DNA from: Anaerolineae bacterium
Lineage (GTDB): Bacteria; Chloroflexota; Anaerolineae; SpSt-600
DNA length: 48,245 bases
Assembly (NCBI GenBank): GCA_025062375.1
Contig: JANXAG010000009.1
Coordinates: forward strand, 1-48,245
Reading direction: 5' to 3'
Shown here: piece by piece, positions 1-9,632 of the stretch
Position numbering within the stretch: the stretch's first letter is position 1
Layout of the letters: every line of letters starts with the position of its first letter
Position numbers and translations under genes: made by a program
The notes under the pieces: model-generated
Databases searched by the model: none
The model's input: only the letters and a program-made list of their open reading frames with translations
What the model was told of the DNA's origin: nothing

Positions 1-497
1 GGGTAGAGAGGGGTACGGTTAAGGTGGGAGATGAGGTGGAGGTAGTGGGTTATCGTGCTGAGCCGATAAGGACGGTGGTGACGGGTGTGGAGATGTTTCG
101 CAAGGTTCTGGACTATGGGCAGGCTGGTGACAACATAGGTTGTTTGCTGAGGGGTGTGGAGAAGAAGGATGTAAGGAGGGGTATGGTTTTGGCGGCGCCT
201 GGGACGATAAAGCCCCATACGGAGTTTGAGGCGGAGGTTTACGTATTGAGGAAGGAGGAAGGTGGTAGGCATACTCCGTTTTTCAGTGGGTATCGTCCTC
301 AGTTTTACATTCGGACGATGGATGTGACGGGGGAAGTGAGGCTGCCTGAGGGTGTGGAGATGGCGATGCCTGGGGATAACCTGAGGCTCAGGGTGAAGCT
401 TATAGTTCCTGTGGCTTTGGAGCCTGGTTCAAGGTTCGCCATCCGTGAGGGAGGTAAAACCGTAGGAGCAGGCGTAATCACCAAGATAATTGAGTAG
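1..497 (+). CDS. tuf: Elongation factor Tu, C-terminal part (5' truncated)
   Basis: The reading frame is open from the window edge and ends at TAG. It encodes domains 2 and 3 of EF-Tu, the GTPase that delivers aminoacyl-tRNA to the ribosome. Recognisable stretches are [13 protein letters not shown] at the edge, [10 protein letters not shown], the beta-barrel segment [19 protein letters not shown] (tRNA-binding domain 3), and the C-terminal [15 protein letters not shown]. The GTP-binding domain lies outside the window. It sits 32 nt before rpsJ, the usual str-S10 junction. Codon choice in this piece is rich in G and T third positions, somewhat unlike the following genes. Confidence 0.97.
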   Translation, partial: VERGTVKVGDEVEVVGYRAEPIRTVVTGVEMFRKVLDYGQAGDNIGCLLRGVEKKDVRRGMVLAAPGTIKPHTEFEAEVYVLRKEEGGRHTPFFSGYRPQFYIRTMDVTGEVRLPEGVEMAMPGDNLRLRVKLIVPVALEPGSRFAIREGGKTVGAGVITKIIE

Positions 498-529
498 TTT
501 GGGGGATTCCCTGAGGAGGTGAGGCCTAT

Positions 530-838
530 ATGGCCAGGCAGAAGATCAGGATACGTCTAAAGGCTTACGACCACAGAGTCCTTGATGAATCAGCAAGACA
601 AATAGTGGAAGCGGCGGAGCGGACAGGGGCCAGGGTTATAGGTCCTGTGCCCCTGCCTACCAAAATTGAACGCTTTTCCGTAATCCGCTCCCCTTTCATT
701 GATAAGCGCTCAATGGAGCAATTTGAAATAAGGACCCACAAGCGCCTCATTGACGTGATAGACCCTACTTCCAAGACCATTGACACTTTAATGAGGCTGA
801 ACCTTCCTGCGGGCGTTGACATAGAGATTAAACTTTAA
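530..838 (+). CDS. rpsJ: 30S ribosomal protein S10 (uS10)
   Basis: 102 residues, the normal bacterial length, starting at ATG after a GAGGTGAGG-type ribosome binding site. The segment [20 protein letters not shown] and the loop GPVPLPTK are the classic S10 signature; the loop reaches into the 30S head. In many bacteria S10 also serves as NusE in antitermination. First gene of the S10 operon part of the cluster, between tuf and rplC. Confidence 0.98.
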   Translation: MARQKIRIRLKAYDHRVLDESARQIVEAAERTGARVIGPVPLPTKIERFSVIRSPFIDKRSMEQFEIRTHKRLIDVIDPTSKTIDTLMRLNLPAGVDIEIKL

Positions 839-862
839 CCTCAATTCAAGCGGAGTCTAAAG

Positions 863-1516
863 ATGAAAGGGATCATTGGTAAAAAGCTCGGCATGACCCG
901 TATATTTAACGAAAAGGGAGAAGTCGTGCCTGTAACGGTGATTCAGGCTGGGCCTTGCTTTGTAACTCAGGTGAAAACTGAGGAAAAAGATGGCTACAAG
1001 GCCATCCAGCTGGGGTTTGAAGAGGTTAAGCCCAAAAGCCTGACCCGGCCTGAAGTCATGAGGTTGAAGAAGAACCATCTTCCGCCCCTACGTTACCTTA
1101 GGGAGATAAGGGTTGATAATCCAGAAGATTACCATGTGGGGCAGAAGATAACCGTGAGCATCTTTGAGGTAGGGGAGAAGGTGGACGTTACAGGCTGGAC
1201 TAAAGGGCGCGGATTTGCGGGAGTGATGAAGCGCTGGGGGTTTAGTGGTGGCCCCAAAACTCACGGCCAATCAGACCGCACCAGGGCTCCTGGATCTATA
1301 GGCGCTGGTACTGACCCTGGTCGAGTTATAAAGGGGTTGCGGATGGCTGGGAGAATGGGCAATGAGAGGAAGACTATTCAGAATCTGGAAGTAGTGTTTG
1401 TAGATCCTCAGCGCAACCTCCTTGGAGTTAAGGGAGCAGTGCCGGGGGCGAGGAATAGCCTGCTCATAATAAAGCAGGCCAGGAAAACCGAGGAAAAAAG
1501 GAAGAAGTATGTATAA
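863..1516 (+). CDS. rplC: 50S ribosomal protein L3 (uL3)
   Basis: 217 residues beginning MKGIIGKKLGMTRIF, the invariant L3 start. The central loop TKGRGFAGVMKRWGF and the segment APGSIGAGTDPGRVIKG form the extension that runs to the peptidyl-transferase centre. L3 is an early 23S rRNA assembly protein. Its 3' end overlaps the rplD start by 8 nt, indicating translational coupling. Confidence 0.98.
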   Translation: MKGIIGKKLGMTRIFNEKGEVVPVTVIQAGPCFVTQVKTEEKDGYKAIQLGFEEVKPKSLTRPEVMRLKKNHLPPLRYLREIRVDNPEDYHVGQKITVSIFEVGEKVDVTGWTKGRGFAGVMKRWGFSGGPKTHGQSDRTRAPGSIGAGTDPGRVIKGLRMAGRMGNERKTIQNLEVVFVDPQRNLLGVKGAVPGARNSLLIIKQARKTEEKRKKYV

Positions 1517-2156
1517 GCTGGAGGAGCTTATGCCGCAGGTTCCCGTTTACAACATGGAAGGCCAGGTGGTAGGGGAAATTAACCTCAGAGACGATATATT
1601 TGGCATAGAGCCTCATGTAGCGGTGATGCACCAGGCGTTGGTGAGGCAGTTGGCCAATGCTCGCCTGGGGACTCACAGCACCAAAACGAGGGGTGAGGTA
1701 AGTGGTGGCGGAAGGAAACCCTGGCCTCAGAAGCACACAGGTAGAGCTCGCCAGGGTTCCATAAGAGCTCCTCAGTGGGTAGGGGGTGGCATTGTGTTTG
1801 GCCCCAAACCCAGGAGCTACTATCAGAAGATGCCCAAAAAGATGCGCCGCCTGGCTTACAAGTCCGCCCTTTCCGTCAAGGCCAGGCAGGACCAGATCGT
1901 TATCTTGGACGAACTGCATTTTGATACTCCCAGAACCAAGGCTATGAGGGAACTTCTGGCCAAATTGCCTGTGAATGGGAGCGTTCTTATCCTTCTGCCT
2001 TCCAAGGATGAAAATATCCAGAAGTCTGCGAACAATCTGCCCAACGTTAAAACGATCCTGGCCAATTACCTGAACATAAAGGACCTTCTGGGGTACGATT
2101 ACCTGGTTATGCCCAGGAAATCGGTGGAGATCATTGAGTCAATCCTGGGTAACTGA
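1509..2156 (+). CDS. rplD: 50S ribosomal protein L4 (uL4)
   Basis: 215 residues. The long internal loop with KTRGEVSGGGRKPWPQKHTG and GSIRAPQWVGGG is the L4 arm that lines the exit tunnel. In enteric bacteria L4 autoregulates the S10 operon; nothing visible here proves the same control. The start overlaps rplC by 8 nt; ATG at 1509 gives a plausible N-terminus (MYKLEELMPQVPVYN). Confidence 0.98.
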   Translation: MYKLEELMPQVPVYNMEGQVVGEINLRDDIFGIEPHVAVMHQALVRQLANARLGTHSTKTRGEVSGGGRKPWPQKHTGRARQGSIRAPQWVGGGIVFGPKPRSYYQKMPKKMRRLAYKSALSVKARQDQIVILDELHFDTPRTKAMRELLAKLPVNGSVLILLPSKDENIQKSANNLPNVKTILANYLNIKDLLGYDYLVMPRKSVEIIESILGN

Positions 2157-2168
2157 AGGGGGGTAGCC

Positions 2169-2456
2169 ATGCACCTTTATGAAATCATCCGCAGGCCAAT
2201 TGACACGGAGAAAACGAGGATTCTGGCGGAGCAGGGACAGTATGTTTTTGAAGTGGACCCGCGGGCCAACAAAATCCAGGTGAAACAAGCGGTGGAGAAA
2301 ATCTACAACGTAAAGGTGGAAGAAGTGCGTATAATTAATCTCCCGGCCAAGAAGGCCCGTCGGGGTTATCGGATTGTTGTAAGGAAGCCGGCCAGAAAGA
2401 AAGCCGTGGTGAAGTTGGCTCCTGGTGAAAAAATCCAGATCTTTGAAGGAGTGTAG
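2169..2456 (+). CDS. rplW: 50S ribosomal protein L23 (uL23)
   Basis: 95 residues, normal length. The opening [14 protein letters not shown] and the motif [19 protein letters not shown] are diagnostic for L23, which sits at the tunnel exit and docks trigger factor and SRP. Its TAG stop overlaps the GTG that precedes the rplB ATG, so rplW and rplB are essentially contiguous. Confidence 0.98.
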   Translation: MHLYEIIRRPIDTEKTRILAEQGQYVFEVDPRANKIQVKQAVEKIYNVKVEEVRIINLPAKKARRGYRIVVRKPARKKAVVKLAPGEKIQIFEGV

Positions 2457-2458
2457 TG

Positions 2459-3283
2459 ATGGGGATTAAGGTTTACAAGCCTACTTCCCCTGGAAGAAGG
2501 GGGATGAGCGTTTCCACCTTTGAGGAAATAACCAAGAAAGAGCCCGAAAAATCCCTTGTGGTCCCTCTGGAGAAGCATTCGGGGCGGAACCATCAGGGGA
2601 GGATAACTGTCCGCCATCGCGGGGGAGGCCACAAGCGGCTCTATCGCATTATTGATTTCAAGAGGGATAAAATTGGGATCCCGGGCAAAGTTATAGCTAT
2701 TGAATATGACCCCAACCGTTCGGCCCGGATCGCTCTTGTCCAGTATGCTGATGGGGAGAAGCGTTACATTATCGCTCCCCTGGGCCTCAAAGTAGGTGAT
2801 ACGGTCATGTCGGGGCCTGAGGCTGAGATAAAGGTGGGAAATGCTCTTCCTCTGGCCAACATTCCTGTGGGGACCTTTATCCACAACATTGAGCTCTATC
2901 CCGGCAGAGGGGGGCAACTGGTAAGGGCCGCAGGAACAGCCGCCCAGCTCCTGGCCAAAGAGGGGGATTACGCTCAGGTTCGGCTTCCGTCGGGGGAAAT
3001 AAGGCTTATCCATTTGAGGTGCATGGCCACCATAGGCCAGGTGGGAAATGTGGACCATGCCAACATAAGGCTGGGCAAAGCTGGAAGGAAACGGTGGCTT
3101 GGGTGGCGTCCCACTGTCCGGGGTTCGGCCATGAGCCCGAGGGATCACCCCCACGGCGGAGGGGAGGGTAGAGCACCGATAGGCCTTCCTCACCCCAAAA
3201 CTCCCTGGGGGAAGTGTGCTCTGGGCAAGAAAACCCGTCGCAACAAATTTACCGATAAGTTCATAATCAAGCGCAGGAAGTAA
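2459..3283 (+). CDS. rplB: 50S ribosomal protein L2 (uL2)
   Basis: About 274 residues. [12 protein letters not shown] near the N-terminus and the C-terminal [18 protein letters not shown] loop, with the conserved histidine near the peptidyl-transferase centre, identify L2. ATG at 2459 is preferred over the GTG at 2456 because the GAAGGAG ribosome binding site at 2445-2451 is then 7 nt upstream. L2 bridges the subunits and is needed for 50S assembly. Confidence 0.98.
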   Translation: MGIKVYKPTSPGRRGMSVSTFEEITKKEPEKSLVVPLEKHSGRNHQGRITVRHRGGGHKRLYRIIDFKRDKIGIPGKVIAIEYDPNRSARIALVQYADGEKRYIIAPLGLKVGDTVMSGPEAEIKVGNALPLANIPVGTFIHNIELYPGRGGQLVRAAGTAAQLLAKEGDYAQVRLPSGEIRLIHLRCMATIGQVGNVDHANIRLGKAGRKRWLGWRPTVRGSAMSPRDHPHGGGEGRAPIGLPHPKTPWGKCALGKKTRRNKFTDKFIIKRRK

Positions 3284-3302
3284 AAGAGGCGGAGGTGAAA
3301 AG

Positions 3303-3590
3303 ATGAGCCGCTCTCTAAAGAAGGGGCCTTATGTAGACCCCAAGCTTCTTAGAAGAATTGAAGAAATGAACAGAACTGGGGAGAAAAAGGTCATAAAGAC
3401 CTGGTCCAGGGCTTCGGTAATAGTTCCCCAGATGGTGGGCCACACCATTGCCGTTCATGATGGCCGTCGTCATGTGCCTATATATATTACTGAGCAGATG
3501 GTGGGCCATCGGCTGGGGGAGTTTGCTCCTACCAGGACCTTCAGGGGGCATACCGTTAAAGAGAAAAGGACCCAGGTTAAGAAGAAATAA
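3303..3590 (+). CDS. rpsS: 30S ribosomal protein S19 (uS19)
   Basis: 95 residues beginning [15 protein letters not shown], the standard S19 start. The segment [18 protein letters not shown] and the closing [12 protein letters not shown] are family signatures. S19 binds 16S rRNA in the head of the small subunit together with S13. A GGAGGTG ribosome binding site precedes the ATG. Confidence 0.98.
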   Translation: MSRSLKKGPYVDPKLLRRIEEMNRTGEKKVIKTWSRASVIVPQMVGHTIAVHDGRRHVPIYITEQMVGHRLGEFAPTRTFRGHTVKEKRTQVKKK

Positions 3591-3603
3591 AGGGTGGTGA
3601 AAG

Positions 3604-3951
3604 ATGGAAGCCTTTCAGGTTAGAGCCATAGCCCGTTACGTCAGGATATCGCCTCAAAAGGTTCGCAGGATTTTGGGACAGCTCCGGGGCAAACAGGTGG
3701 ACGAAGCTTTGGCCCTTCTGGAGTTCATGCCCCAGAAAGCCGCCAGAATTGTATCCAAGGCCATAAAATCAGCCGTAGCTAACGCTGTAGAAAACTATGG
3801 GCTTTCCAGGGAAGACCTTTACATCGTGGGCCTCTTTGCTGATCAGGGGCCAACGCGGCGATGGAGGCGTTTTGCCGCCAGAGGGCGAGTGCGCCTTATA
3901 CGCCGGCGCTATTCTCATTTGACCGTTGTTGTAGCGGAGAAAACATCTTAA
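3604..3951 (+). CDS. rplV: 50S ribosomal protein L22 (uL22)
   Basis: 115 residues. ARYVRISPQKVRRIL and the C-terminal beta hairpin with GPTRRWRRFAARGRVRLIRR identify L22, whose hairpin reaches the tunnel constriction where macrolides bind. It is followed at once by the AAGGAGGT that serves rpsC, whose first base is the last base of the rplV stop codon. Confidence 0.98.
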   Translation: MEAFQVRAIARYVRISPQKVRRILGQLRGKQVDEALALLEFMPQKAARIVSKAIKSAVANAVENYGLSREDLYIVGLFADQGPTRRWRRFAARGRVRLIRRRYSHLTVVVAEKTS

Positions 3952-3958
3952 AGGAGGT
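3951..3958 (+). promoter_or_regulatory. Ribosome binding site deciding the TTG start of rpsC
   Basis: AAGGAGGT lies 4 nt before TTG at 3963. No ATG in the rpsC frame lies between this site and the conserved start of S3, so the site fixes a TTG initiation codon. Confidence 0.8.
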
Positions 3959-3962
3959 AAGC

Positions 3963-4646
3963 TTGGGCCGGAAAGTTCACCCTATCGGATTCAGGCTTGG
4001 CTATAATAAAGAGTGGTTCTCGGTCTGGTATGCCGAGGGCAAAGAATATGCTGAAGTCCTTCACCAGGACCTTAAAATTCGTCAGCTCATTGATAAAGAG
4101 CTGGCGGAAGCAGCGGTTTCCAGGGTAAAGATAGAACGCTTCCCCAGGCAGATTAACATAACGATTCACTCGGCTAAACCGGGCCTGGTTATAGGCCGCA
4201 AAGGAGCTGCAATTAACAAAATCCGGCAGGAAATTGAGGACCTTACTGGTCAGAAGGTTAACATAAAAGTTGAAGAAATAAAGAAGCCTGAGCTGGATGC
4301 TGTTTTAGTCGCCAGGAGCATCGCCGAACAGATAGAGAAAAGGGTTTCCTACCGCCGGGCTATGAAACAGGCTGCAGCAAGGGTCATGAAAGCTGGTGCT
4401 AAGGGTGTAATGATTCAGTGCAAGGGGAGGTTAGCTGGCGCGGAGATGGCCCGGAAGGAGACGGTGAAAGAGGGGAGAATCCCTCGCAACACCCTTAAGG
4501 CTGATATTGACTATGCTTTGGCAGAAGCCCTTACCACTCTGGGTAAGATAGGGGTTAAGGTGTGGATATACAAGGGTGACATTTTGCCCAAGAAGCCCGA
4601 ATTTGAAGCTTTCCTGATCGCTGAAGAAGCTACTGCGTCAGAATGA
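3963..4646 (+). CDS. rpsC: 30S ribosomal protein S3 (uS3), TTG start
   Basis: 227 residues from TTG, read as M-G-R-K-V-H-P-I-G-F-R, the conserved S3 start. An upstream ATG at 3861 in the same frame lies inside rplV and adds an unrelated N-terminus, so it is rejected. The KH RNA-binding loop GLVIGRKGAAINKIR is at about residues 77-91, and the C-terminal domain carries GAKGVMIQCKGRLAGAEMAR. S3 lines the mRNA entry tunnel. It ends at TGA, which shows UGA is a normal stop in this genome. Confidence 0.97.
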   Translation: MGRKVHPIGFRLGYNKEWFSVWYAEGKEYAEVLHQDLKIRQLIDKELAEAAVSRVKIERFPRQINITIHSAKPGLVIGRKGAAINKIRQEIEDLTGQKVNIKVEEIKKPELDAVLVARSIAEQIEKRVSYRRAMKQAAARVMKAGAKGVMIQCKGRLAGAEMARKETVKEGRIPRNTLKADIDYALAEALTTLGKIGVKVWIYKGDILPKKPEFEAFLIAEEATASE

Positions 4647-4663
4647 ATTGGGGGTAAAGAGCC

Positions 4664-5089
4664 ATGTTGATGCCTAAAAGGGTTAAGTATCGCAAGCAGC
4701 AAAGGGGGCGTTTGAAGGGGAAAGCCTCCAGGGGTAATACTTTGGAATTTGGGGATTATGGCCTTCAAGCTCTTGAGCCCTGCTGGCTTACGGCCCGTCA
4801 GATAGAGGCTGCCCGCCGGGCTATTATCCGTTTCGTGCGCCGGACTGGCAAACTCTGGATTCGGGTTTTTCCGGATAAGCCCATAACCCGCAAACCCGCT
4901 GAAACCCGGATGGGCAGCGGTAAAGGGAACGTTGATCAGTGGGTGGCGGTAGTGAAGCCCGGCCGCATTATCTTTGAGCTGGCAGGTGTAAAAGAGGAGG
5001 ATGCGGAGGAGGCTTTCCGCCTCGCTGCTCACAAACTCCCCATTAAAACACAGATAGTAAAGCGAGCAGAATTGGTTAAGGAGGTTTAG
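4664..5089 (+). CDS. rplP: 50S ribosomal protein L16 (uL16)
   Basis: 141 residues starting [16 protein letters not shown], the usual L16 opening. [20 protein letters not shown] and [20 protein letters not shown] are signatures of the domain contacting the A-site tRNA elbow. Standard position between rpsC and rpmC, with only a 3-nt gap to rpmC. Confidence 0.98.
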   Translation: MLMPKRVKYRKQQRGRLKGKASRGNTLEFGDYGLQALEPCWLTARQIEAARRAIIRFVRRTGKLWIRVFPDKPITRKPAETRMGSGKGNVDQWVAVVKPGRIIFELAGVKEEDAEEAFRLAAHKLPIKTQIVKRAELVKEV

Positions 5090-5092
5090 GCC

Positions 5093-5305
5093 ATGAAGCC
5101 TCAGGATATAAGGGAAATGACTGATGAGGAAATCAGGGCGAAAATTGAGGAACTTTATCGGGAACTTTTCAACCTGCGCTTCCAGAAGGCTATAGGGCAG
5201 GCCAAGAACACTGCTCGCTTCAAAGAAGTGCGCAGGGATATAGCGCGCCTCAAGACCATCTTGAGGGAAAGGGAGTTAGGCATCTATCCCCCCAAGGAGG
5301 GTTAA
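5093..5305 (+). CDS. rpmC: 50S ribosomal protein L29 (uL29)
   Basis: 70 residues, two-helix protein at the tunnel exit. IEELYRELFNLRFQKAIGQ followed by the basic second helix ARFKEVRRDIARLKTILRER is typical. Stop and the next ATG (rpsQ) abut without spacing. Confidence 0.97.
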   Translation: MKPQDIREMTDEEIRAKIEELYRELFNLRFQKAIGQAKNTARFKEVRRDIARLKTILRERELGIYPPKEG

Positions 5306-5560
5306 ATGAGAGAACGGCGTAAGAAGCTCGTAGGGAGAGTGGTGAGCGATAAAATGGATAAGACCGTAGTAGTTAAAGTAGAGCGCACCAAACGCCATCC
5401 CCTCTACGGCAAAGTTATAACTGTCAGCAAGAAATTTATGGCCCATGATCCCAATAACGAATGCCGTGTGGGGGATCTGGTGCGCATAATTGAATCAAGA
5501 CCCATAAGCCGGAGGAAGCGCTGGGTAGTTGTAGAAATCCTGGAGCGGGCGCAGGCTTGA
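5306..5560 (+). CDS. rpsQ: 30S ribosomal protein S17 (uS17)
   Basis: 84 residues, OB-fold primary binder of 16S r[23 protein letters not shown] and the closing [12 protein letters not shown] segment are family signatures. The ribosome binding site AAGGAGGG lies inside the 3' end of rpmC. Confidence 0.98.
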   Translation: MRERRKKLVGRVVSDKMDKTVVVKVERTKRHPLYGKVITVSKKFMAHDPNNECRVGDLVRIIESRPISRRKRWVVVEILERAQA

Positions 5561-5574
5561 TGGAGGGTTAAGAG

Positions 5575-5943
5575 ATGATCCAGCAGGAAACCCGCCTCGT
5601 TGTAGCCGATAACACAGGCGCCAAAGAGATCCTTTGTATCCGGGTCCTTGGCGGTTCGGCCAAGAAATACGGCCGAATAGGGGATATTATCATCGCTTCA
5701 GTAAAAGAGGCGACTCCCGATGCTCAGGTGGAAAAGGGGGATGTGGTAAGAGCAGTAATCGTTAGGACCGCTAAGGAATACCGGAGGCCTGATGGTTCTT
5801 ACATCCGCTTTGACGATAATGCGGCGGTAATAATAGACGAAAACGGCAACCCGAAGGGGACCAGGATTTTTGGCCCGGTGGCCAGAGAGCTCCGGAGCAA
5901 AGGCTTTATGAAGATTATCTCCCTGGCGCCCGAGGTGGTCTAA
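5575..5943 (+). CDS. rplN: 50S ribosomal protein L14 (uL14)
   Basis: 122 residues, the invariant L14 length. [19 protein letters not shown] and [20 protein letters not shown] are diagnostic, as is the conserved segment [21 protein letters not shown]14 forms an intersubunit bridge and is the docking site of the silencing factor RsfS. Confidence 0.98.
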   Translation: MIQQETRLVVADNTGAKEILCIRVLGGSAKKYGRIGDIIIASVKEATPDAQVEKGDVVRAVIVRTAKEYRRPDGSYIRFDDNAAVIIDENGNPKGTRIFGPVARELRSKGFMKIISLAPEVV

Positions 5944-5953
5944 AGGAGGAATT

Positions 5954-6307
5954 ATGAGAAAAATAAAGAAAGGCGATACCGTTGAAGTCATAAGTGGCGA
6001 CGAAAAGGGCAAGCGAGGGTCTGTTCAGAAAGTTATCATTGGCAAGAGAAGGGATGGCTCCCGTGACCCCAACGATGTACGGGTCATAGTATCGGGGGTC
6101 AACCTGGTGAAGAAGCATCAGCGTCGCCTTCCCGGGGGGCGGGGCCGAACTCAGTATGGGATAATTGACATTGAAGCGCCAATTCACATTTCCAACGTGG
6201 CTCTGGTCTGCCCGAAGTGCGATAAGCCCACAAGGGTGGGTTTCAAAGTCTTTGAAGACGGAACTAAATCCCGCTTCTGCAAGCGCTGTGGCGAACTTAT
6301 TGACTGA
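5954..6307 (+). CDS. rplX: 50S ribosomal protein L24 (uL24) with CxxC pairs
   Basis: 117 residues with the KOW motif near the N-terminus ([18 protein letters not shown]) and the sequence [20 protein letters not shown] typical of L24, an assembly initiator of the large subunit. The C-terminus has two CxxC pairs (CPKC and CKRC), a ribbon-like feature seen in many but not all bacterial L24 proteins and probably able to hold zinc. Confidence 0.97.
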   Translation: MRKIKKGDTVEVISGDEKGKRGSVQKVIIGKRRDGSRDPNDVRVIVSGVNLVKKHQRRLPGGRGRTQYGIIDIEAPIHISNVALVCPKCDKPTRVGFKVFEDGTKSRFCKRCGELID

Positions 6308-6323
6308 GGAGGCAGAAAACGCT

Positions 6324-6875
6324 ATGGCCAGGGTTATGCCGAGGTTGAAGGAGCGTTACATAAACTATGTCATCCCGACCATGATGCAAGAGTTTGGTTA
6401 TAAAAACGTAATGCAGGTGCCACGTCTGGTTAAGGTGGTGGTAAATGTTGGAGTGGGGGAAGCGGTCCAGAACCCGAAAGCCATAGATGCGGCGATGCAG
6501 GACCTGGCCATCATTACTGGCCAGAAGCCCATCGTCCGCAAGGCCAGGAAGTCCATAGCGGCTTTCAAGCTGAGGGCTGGCACTCCCATTGGGGTTAAAG
6601 TTACCTTAAGGGGCAACAGGATGTATTATTTTCTGGACAGACTCTTCAATGTGGCTTTACCTCGGCAGAGGGATTTTAAGGGAGTGCCTCCCGATTCCTT
6701 TGACGGGCGCGGGAATTACACCCTGGGGCTGAGGGAGCAGCTGGTCTGGCCCGAGATCGATTACACCAAGATTGACAAAGTCAGGGGTATGGAGATAACC
6801 ATCGTGACCACTGCTAAAACCGATCAGGAAGCTAAGAGGCTCCTGGAGCTCCTAGGGATGCCTTTCAGAAGGTAA
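6324..6875 (+). CDS. rplE: 50S ribosomal protein L5 (uL5)
   Basis: 183 residues from ATG at 6324, just after a GAGGAGGC ribosome binding site. The frame is open further upstream inside rplX but that part is not L5-like. [35 protein letters not shown] and the segment [20 protein letters not shown] identify L5, which binds 5S rRNA and contacts P-site tRNA. Confidence 0.98.
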   Translation: MARVMPRLKERYINYVIPTMMQEFGYKNVMQVPRLVKVVVNVGVGEAVQNPKAIDAAMQDLAIITGQKPIVRKARKSIAAFKLRAGTPIGVKVTLRGNRMYYFLDRLFNVALPRQRDFKGVPPDSFDGRGNYTLGLREQLVWPEIDYTKIDKVRGMEITIVTTAKTDQEAKRLLELLGMPFRR

Positions 6876-6881
6876 ACTTTT

Positions 6882-7082
6882 GTGGCAAGGGAGGAAATAG
6901 TGGCCAGGAAATGCATGAAATACCGGGAAATGCGCAGAAAATACGCTGTCAGAGTGAGAAATCGCTGTGAACTGTGTGGGAGGCCGAGGGGTTATATGCG
7001 GCGTTTCAAGCTTTGTCGCATTTGTTTCCGCAAGCTGGCCCTTGAAGGCTTAATCCCGGGTGTAATCAAGGCCAGTTGGTGA
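6882..7082 (+). CDS. rpsZ: 30S ribosomal protein S14, zinc-binding type Z (uS14)
   Basis: 66 residues if started at GTG 6882, or 60 if at GTG 6900, which has a better placed GGGAGG site 6 nt upstream and fits the roughly 61-residue type-Z length; I cannot decide between them. Two CxxC pairs ([20 protein letters not shown]) bind zinc, the hallmark of the C+ form. The ending IPGVIKASW is the family signature. S14 sits in the 30S head. Confidence 0.96.
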   Translation: MAREEIVARKCMKYREMRRKYAVRVRNRCELCGRPRGYMRRFKLCRICFRKLALEGLIPGVIKASW

Positions 7083-7097
7083 GGAGGTGTTAGCATC

Positions 7098-7496
7098 ATG
7101 ACCATGACAGACCCTATCGCCGATATGCTTGCTCGCATAAGAAACGCCCTTATGGCTAAGCACAGGGAAGTCAAGATACCCAGCTCAAAAATGAAAGTGG
7201 CCATAGCTCGCATCCTCAAAGATGAGGGCTACATTGAGGACTTCAAGGTTACCAGGGACAAACCCCAGCCCATGATAGTCATAACCCTTAAATACGATGA
7301 GAAAGGCAAGCCTGTCATAATGGGTCTTAAGAGGATAAGCAAGCCCGGCAGAAGGATATACGTGGGGAGGAAGGAGATCCCCAGGGTATTGAGTGGGATG
7401 GGGATTGCTATCCTCTCCACTCCCAAGGGGGTAATAACGGATAAGCAGGCCCGCAGGCTCAAAGTTGGGGGCGAAGTGATATGTTACGTTTGGTAG
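7098..7496 (+). CDS. rpsH: 30S ribosomal protein S8 (uS8)
   Basis: 132 residues starting [17 protein letters not shown]. The C-terminal [20 protein letters not shown] and the last residues GEVICYVW are S8 signatures. S8 binds helix 21 of 16S rRNA and is the spc-operon repressor in E. coli; no equivalent mRNA mimic was identified here. Confidence 0.98.
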   Translation: MTMTDPIADMLARIRNALMAKHREVKIPSSKMKVAIARILKDEGYIEDFKVTRDKPQPMIVITLKYDEKGKPVIMGLKRISKPGRRIYVGRKEIPRVLSGMGIAILSTPKGVITDKQARRLKVGGEVICYVW

Positions 7497-7506
7497 GAGG
7501 TCAGCC

Positions 7507-8067
7507 GTGTCCAGGATAGGCCGAAAACCGATACCCATCCCACCAGGGGTGGATGTAAAAGTAAACGGTCTCACCGTTACCGTGAAAGGCCCTAAAGGTG
7601 AGTTGACCAGGACTTTTCCTGAGGGAGTTACAGTGGCTGTTCAGAACGGCCAGATTGTGGTCGGAAGGCTCAGCGATGACCGCCGTCACAGAGCCTTTCA
7701 CGGCCTAACCAGAGCCCTTTTGGCTAACATGGTGGAAGGGGTAACCAGAGGGTTTGAGAAGAAGCTGGAGATAGAAGGTGTAGGATACAAGGCTGAGTTG
7801 CAGGGGAAAGACCTGGTGCTCTGGGTGGGGTTTTCCCACCCTGTCAGGATTCAACCCCTGCCCGGGATAAGTTTTGTGGTGGATAAAAGCGGCCGCGAAA
7901 TTACAGTTCAGGGCATAGATAAAGAAAAAGTTGGAGAGATGGCGGCCATCATTCGCAGGGTTCGTCCTCCTGAGCCTTACAAAGGCAAAGGGATAAGGTA
8001 TGCCGGAGAACAAATCCGCCGCAAGCAAGGAAAGGCTGGAAAGATAGGCAAAGGAGGCAAGAAGTGA
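7507..8067 (+). CDS. rplF: 50S ribosomal protein L6 (uL6), GTG start
   Basis: 186 residues from a GTG codon with a good AGGAGG site 6-8 nt upstream. [15 protein letters not shown] at the start and [19 protein letters not shown] near the end identify L6, which sits near the sarcin-ricin loop. The stop overlaps the GTG start of rplR (GTGA). Confidence 0.98.
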   Translation: MSRIGRKPIPIPPGVDVKVNGLTVTVKGPKGELTRTFPEGVTVAVQNGQIVVGRLSDDRRHRAFHGLTRALLANMVEGVTRGFEKKLEIEGVGYKAELQGKDLVLWVGFSHPVRIQPLPGISFVVDKSGREITVQGIDKEKVGEMAAIIRRVRPPEPYKGKGIRYAGEQIRRKQGKAGKIGKGGKK

Positions 8068-8432
8068 GCTGGGAGAAGGATAGAGCTGAGGCTCGCAAGA
8101 GGCGCCACAGGCGTGTGCGCAAAAAAGTCTTTGGCACACCCGAGCGCCCACGCCTTAACGTTTTCCGAAGCCTTAAGCACATATACGCTCAGATTATTGA
8201 TGATACCATAGGCCATACCATGGTAGCGGCTTCAACCCTTGACCCCGCTATCAGGGAGAAGATAAAGGGTAAAACCAAGACCGAACAGGCCAGGGAAGTG
8301 GGGCGCCTTCTGGCCCAGAGGGCTCTGGCCAGAGGGATAACCAGGGTTGCCTTCGATAGAGGTGGATACAAATATCACGGTCGGGTCAAGGCTCTGGCCG
8401 ATGGTGCTCGTGAAAGTGGGCTGGAATTCTAA
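8064..8432 (+). CDS. rplR: 50S ribosomal protein L18 (uL18), GTG start
   Basis: 122 residues. [20 protein letters not shown] and the C-terminal [20 protein letters not shown] are signatures of L18, a 5S rRNA binder. The GTG start overlaps the rplF stop by 4 nt, so the two are translationally coupled. Confidence 0.98.
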   Translation: MSWEKDRAEARKRRHRRVRKKVFGTPERPRLNVFRSLKHIYAQIIDDTIGHTMVAASTLDPAIREKIKGKTKTEQAREVGRLLAQRALARGITRVAFDRGGYKYHGRVKALADGARESGLEF

Positions 8433-8447
8433 CAGGAGGGACCAAAG

Positions 8448-8999
8448 ATGGATTTTATGGAAGAGTCCAGGCTATTTGAGGCTGAGGAGCTTGATGAAAG
8501 GGTGATAGAAATAAAGCGCACGGCTAAGATGATGAAGGGTGGCCGTCGCTTCCACTTCCGTGCCCTGGTGGTAGTGGGCGATAACAAAGGCCATGTGGGC
8601 ATAGGGATGGGAAAGGCCACTGAAGTCCCTGAAGCCATCCGCAAGGGGCTGGAAAAAGCCAGGCGCAATATGGTAAAAGTTAACATCCTGGGCAATACCA
8701 TACCCCATCCCGTTGTGGCCAAGTTTGCTGCCAGCAAAGTTCTCCTCAGACCCGCTACTCCGGGCACTGGGGTCATAGCTGGCGGGCCTGTTCGGGCTGT
8801 TCTGGAGGCAGCGGGGATAAAGGATGTGCTGAGTAAGGCTTTCGGGAGCACCCAGCCTGTGAACCTGGTCAAGGCCACTCTGGCCGCCTTAATGCAACTC
8901 AAGGATCCAGCGGAGGAGGCGAGAAAGAGGAACAAGCCTCTGGAGGAAGTTCTTCCCTTCTGGATGAGGAGGCGCGAAAATGAAGGCCGGGAACGGTAA
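8448..8999 (+). CDS. rpsE: 30S ribosomal protein S5 (uS5)
   Basis: 183 residues. The double-stranded RNA-binding part contains [20 protein letters not shown] and [20 protein letters not shown]; the C-terminal half carries [21 protein letters not shown]5 affects decoding accuracy and the mRNA entry site. The last 20 nt overlap rpmD. Confidence 0.98.
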   Translation: MDFMEESRLFEAEELDERVIEIKRTAKMMKGGRRFHFRALVVVGDNKGHVGIGMGKATEVPEAIRKGLEKARRNMVKVNILGNTIPHPVVAKFAASKVLLRPATPGTGVIAGGPVRAVLEAAGIKDVLSKAFGSTQPVNLVKATLAALMQLKDPAEEARKRNKPLEEVLPFWMRRRENEGRER

Positions 9000-9174
9000 A
9001 ATTCGTATAACCCTGGTAAAGAGCCCTATAGGCTACTCCAAAGAACAAAAGGATACCCTCAAGGCCTTGGGGCTCAGAAGGCTCTGGCAGACGGTGGAAA
9101 AGGAGAAAAGCCCTGCGATTTTGGGGATGGTGAATAAGGTTTCTCATCTGGTTAAGGTGGAGGAGGTGTCATGA
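8980..9174 (+). CDS. rpmD: 50S ribosomal protein L30 (uL30)
   Basis: 64 residues, normal for the short bacterial L30. [31 protein letters not shown] and the C-terminal [14 protein letters not shown] identify it. It overlaps rpsE by 20 nt and the rplO start by 4 nt. Confidence 0.97.
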   Translation: MKAGNGKIRITLVKSPIGYSKEQKDTLKALGLRRLWQTVEKEKSPAILGMVNKVSHLVKVEEVS

Positions 9175-9629
9175 AGCTTCAGGATTTGCGCCCTCCCAAA
9201 GGGGCAAAACACAGACGGAAAAGGGTGGGTCGGGGCAACGCCTCAGGCCATGGAACTTACTGTGGGAGAGGGATAAAGGGGCAAAATGCTCGCTCTGGTG
9301 GGAAGATGCCTCCTTACTTTGAAGGAGGTCAGCTTCCTCTGGTCCGGAGGCTTCCCCATAAGCGGGGATTTACTAACATCTTCAAGGTTTATTATACCCC
9401 AGTCAATCTGGAAAAACTGAACGAATTTCCGGCTGGGGCTGAGGTTAATCCTTCTGTTTTAGCCGAGGCTGGCATTATAAAATCCAAAAATGAGCCTATA
9501 GTCATTTTGGCCAGAGGGGAAATAGATCGGCCTCTGGTGGTGAAGGCCCATCGCTTTTCCCAGAAAGCCAAAGAGAAAATCCTCGCAGCGGGGGGTACTG
9601 TGGAGGTTCTTCCCCTCAAAGGGAGGTAA
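9171..9629 (+). CDS. rplO: 50S ribosomal protein L15 (uL15)
   Basis: 152 residues. The start [20 protein letters not shown], the glycine- and arginine-rich N-terminal extension ([20 protein letters not shown]), and [16 protein letters not shown] are typical of L15, a late assembly protein. Its stop is 3 nt before secY. Confidence 0.98.
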   Translation: MKLQDLRPPKGAKHRRKRVGRGNASGHGTYCGRGIKGQNARSGGKMPPYFEGGQLPLVRRLPHKRGFTNIFKVYYTPVNLEKLNEFPAGAEVNPSVLAEAGIIKSKNEPIVILARGEIDRPLVVKAHRFSQKAKEKILAAGGTVEVLPLKGR

Positions 9630-9632
9630 AAG

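Noticed and set aside
2366-3193. A 275-residue antisense open frame over rplB
   Set aside because: Shadow of rplB, which is unmistakable on the + strand.
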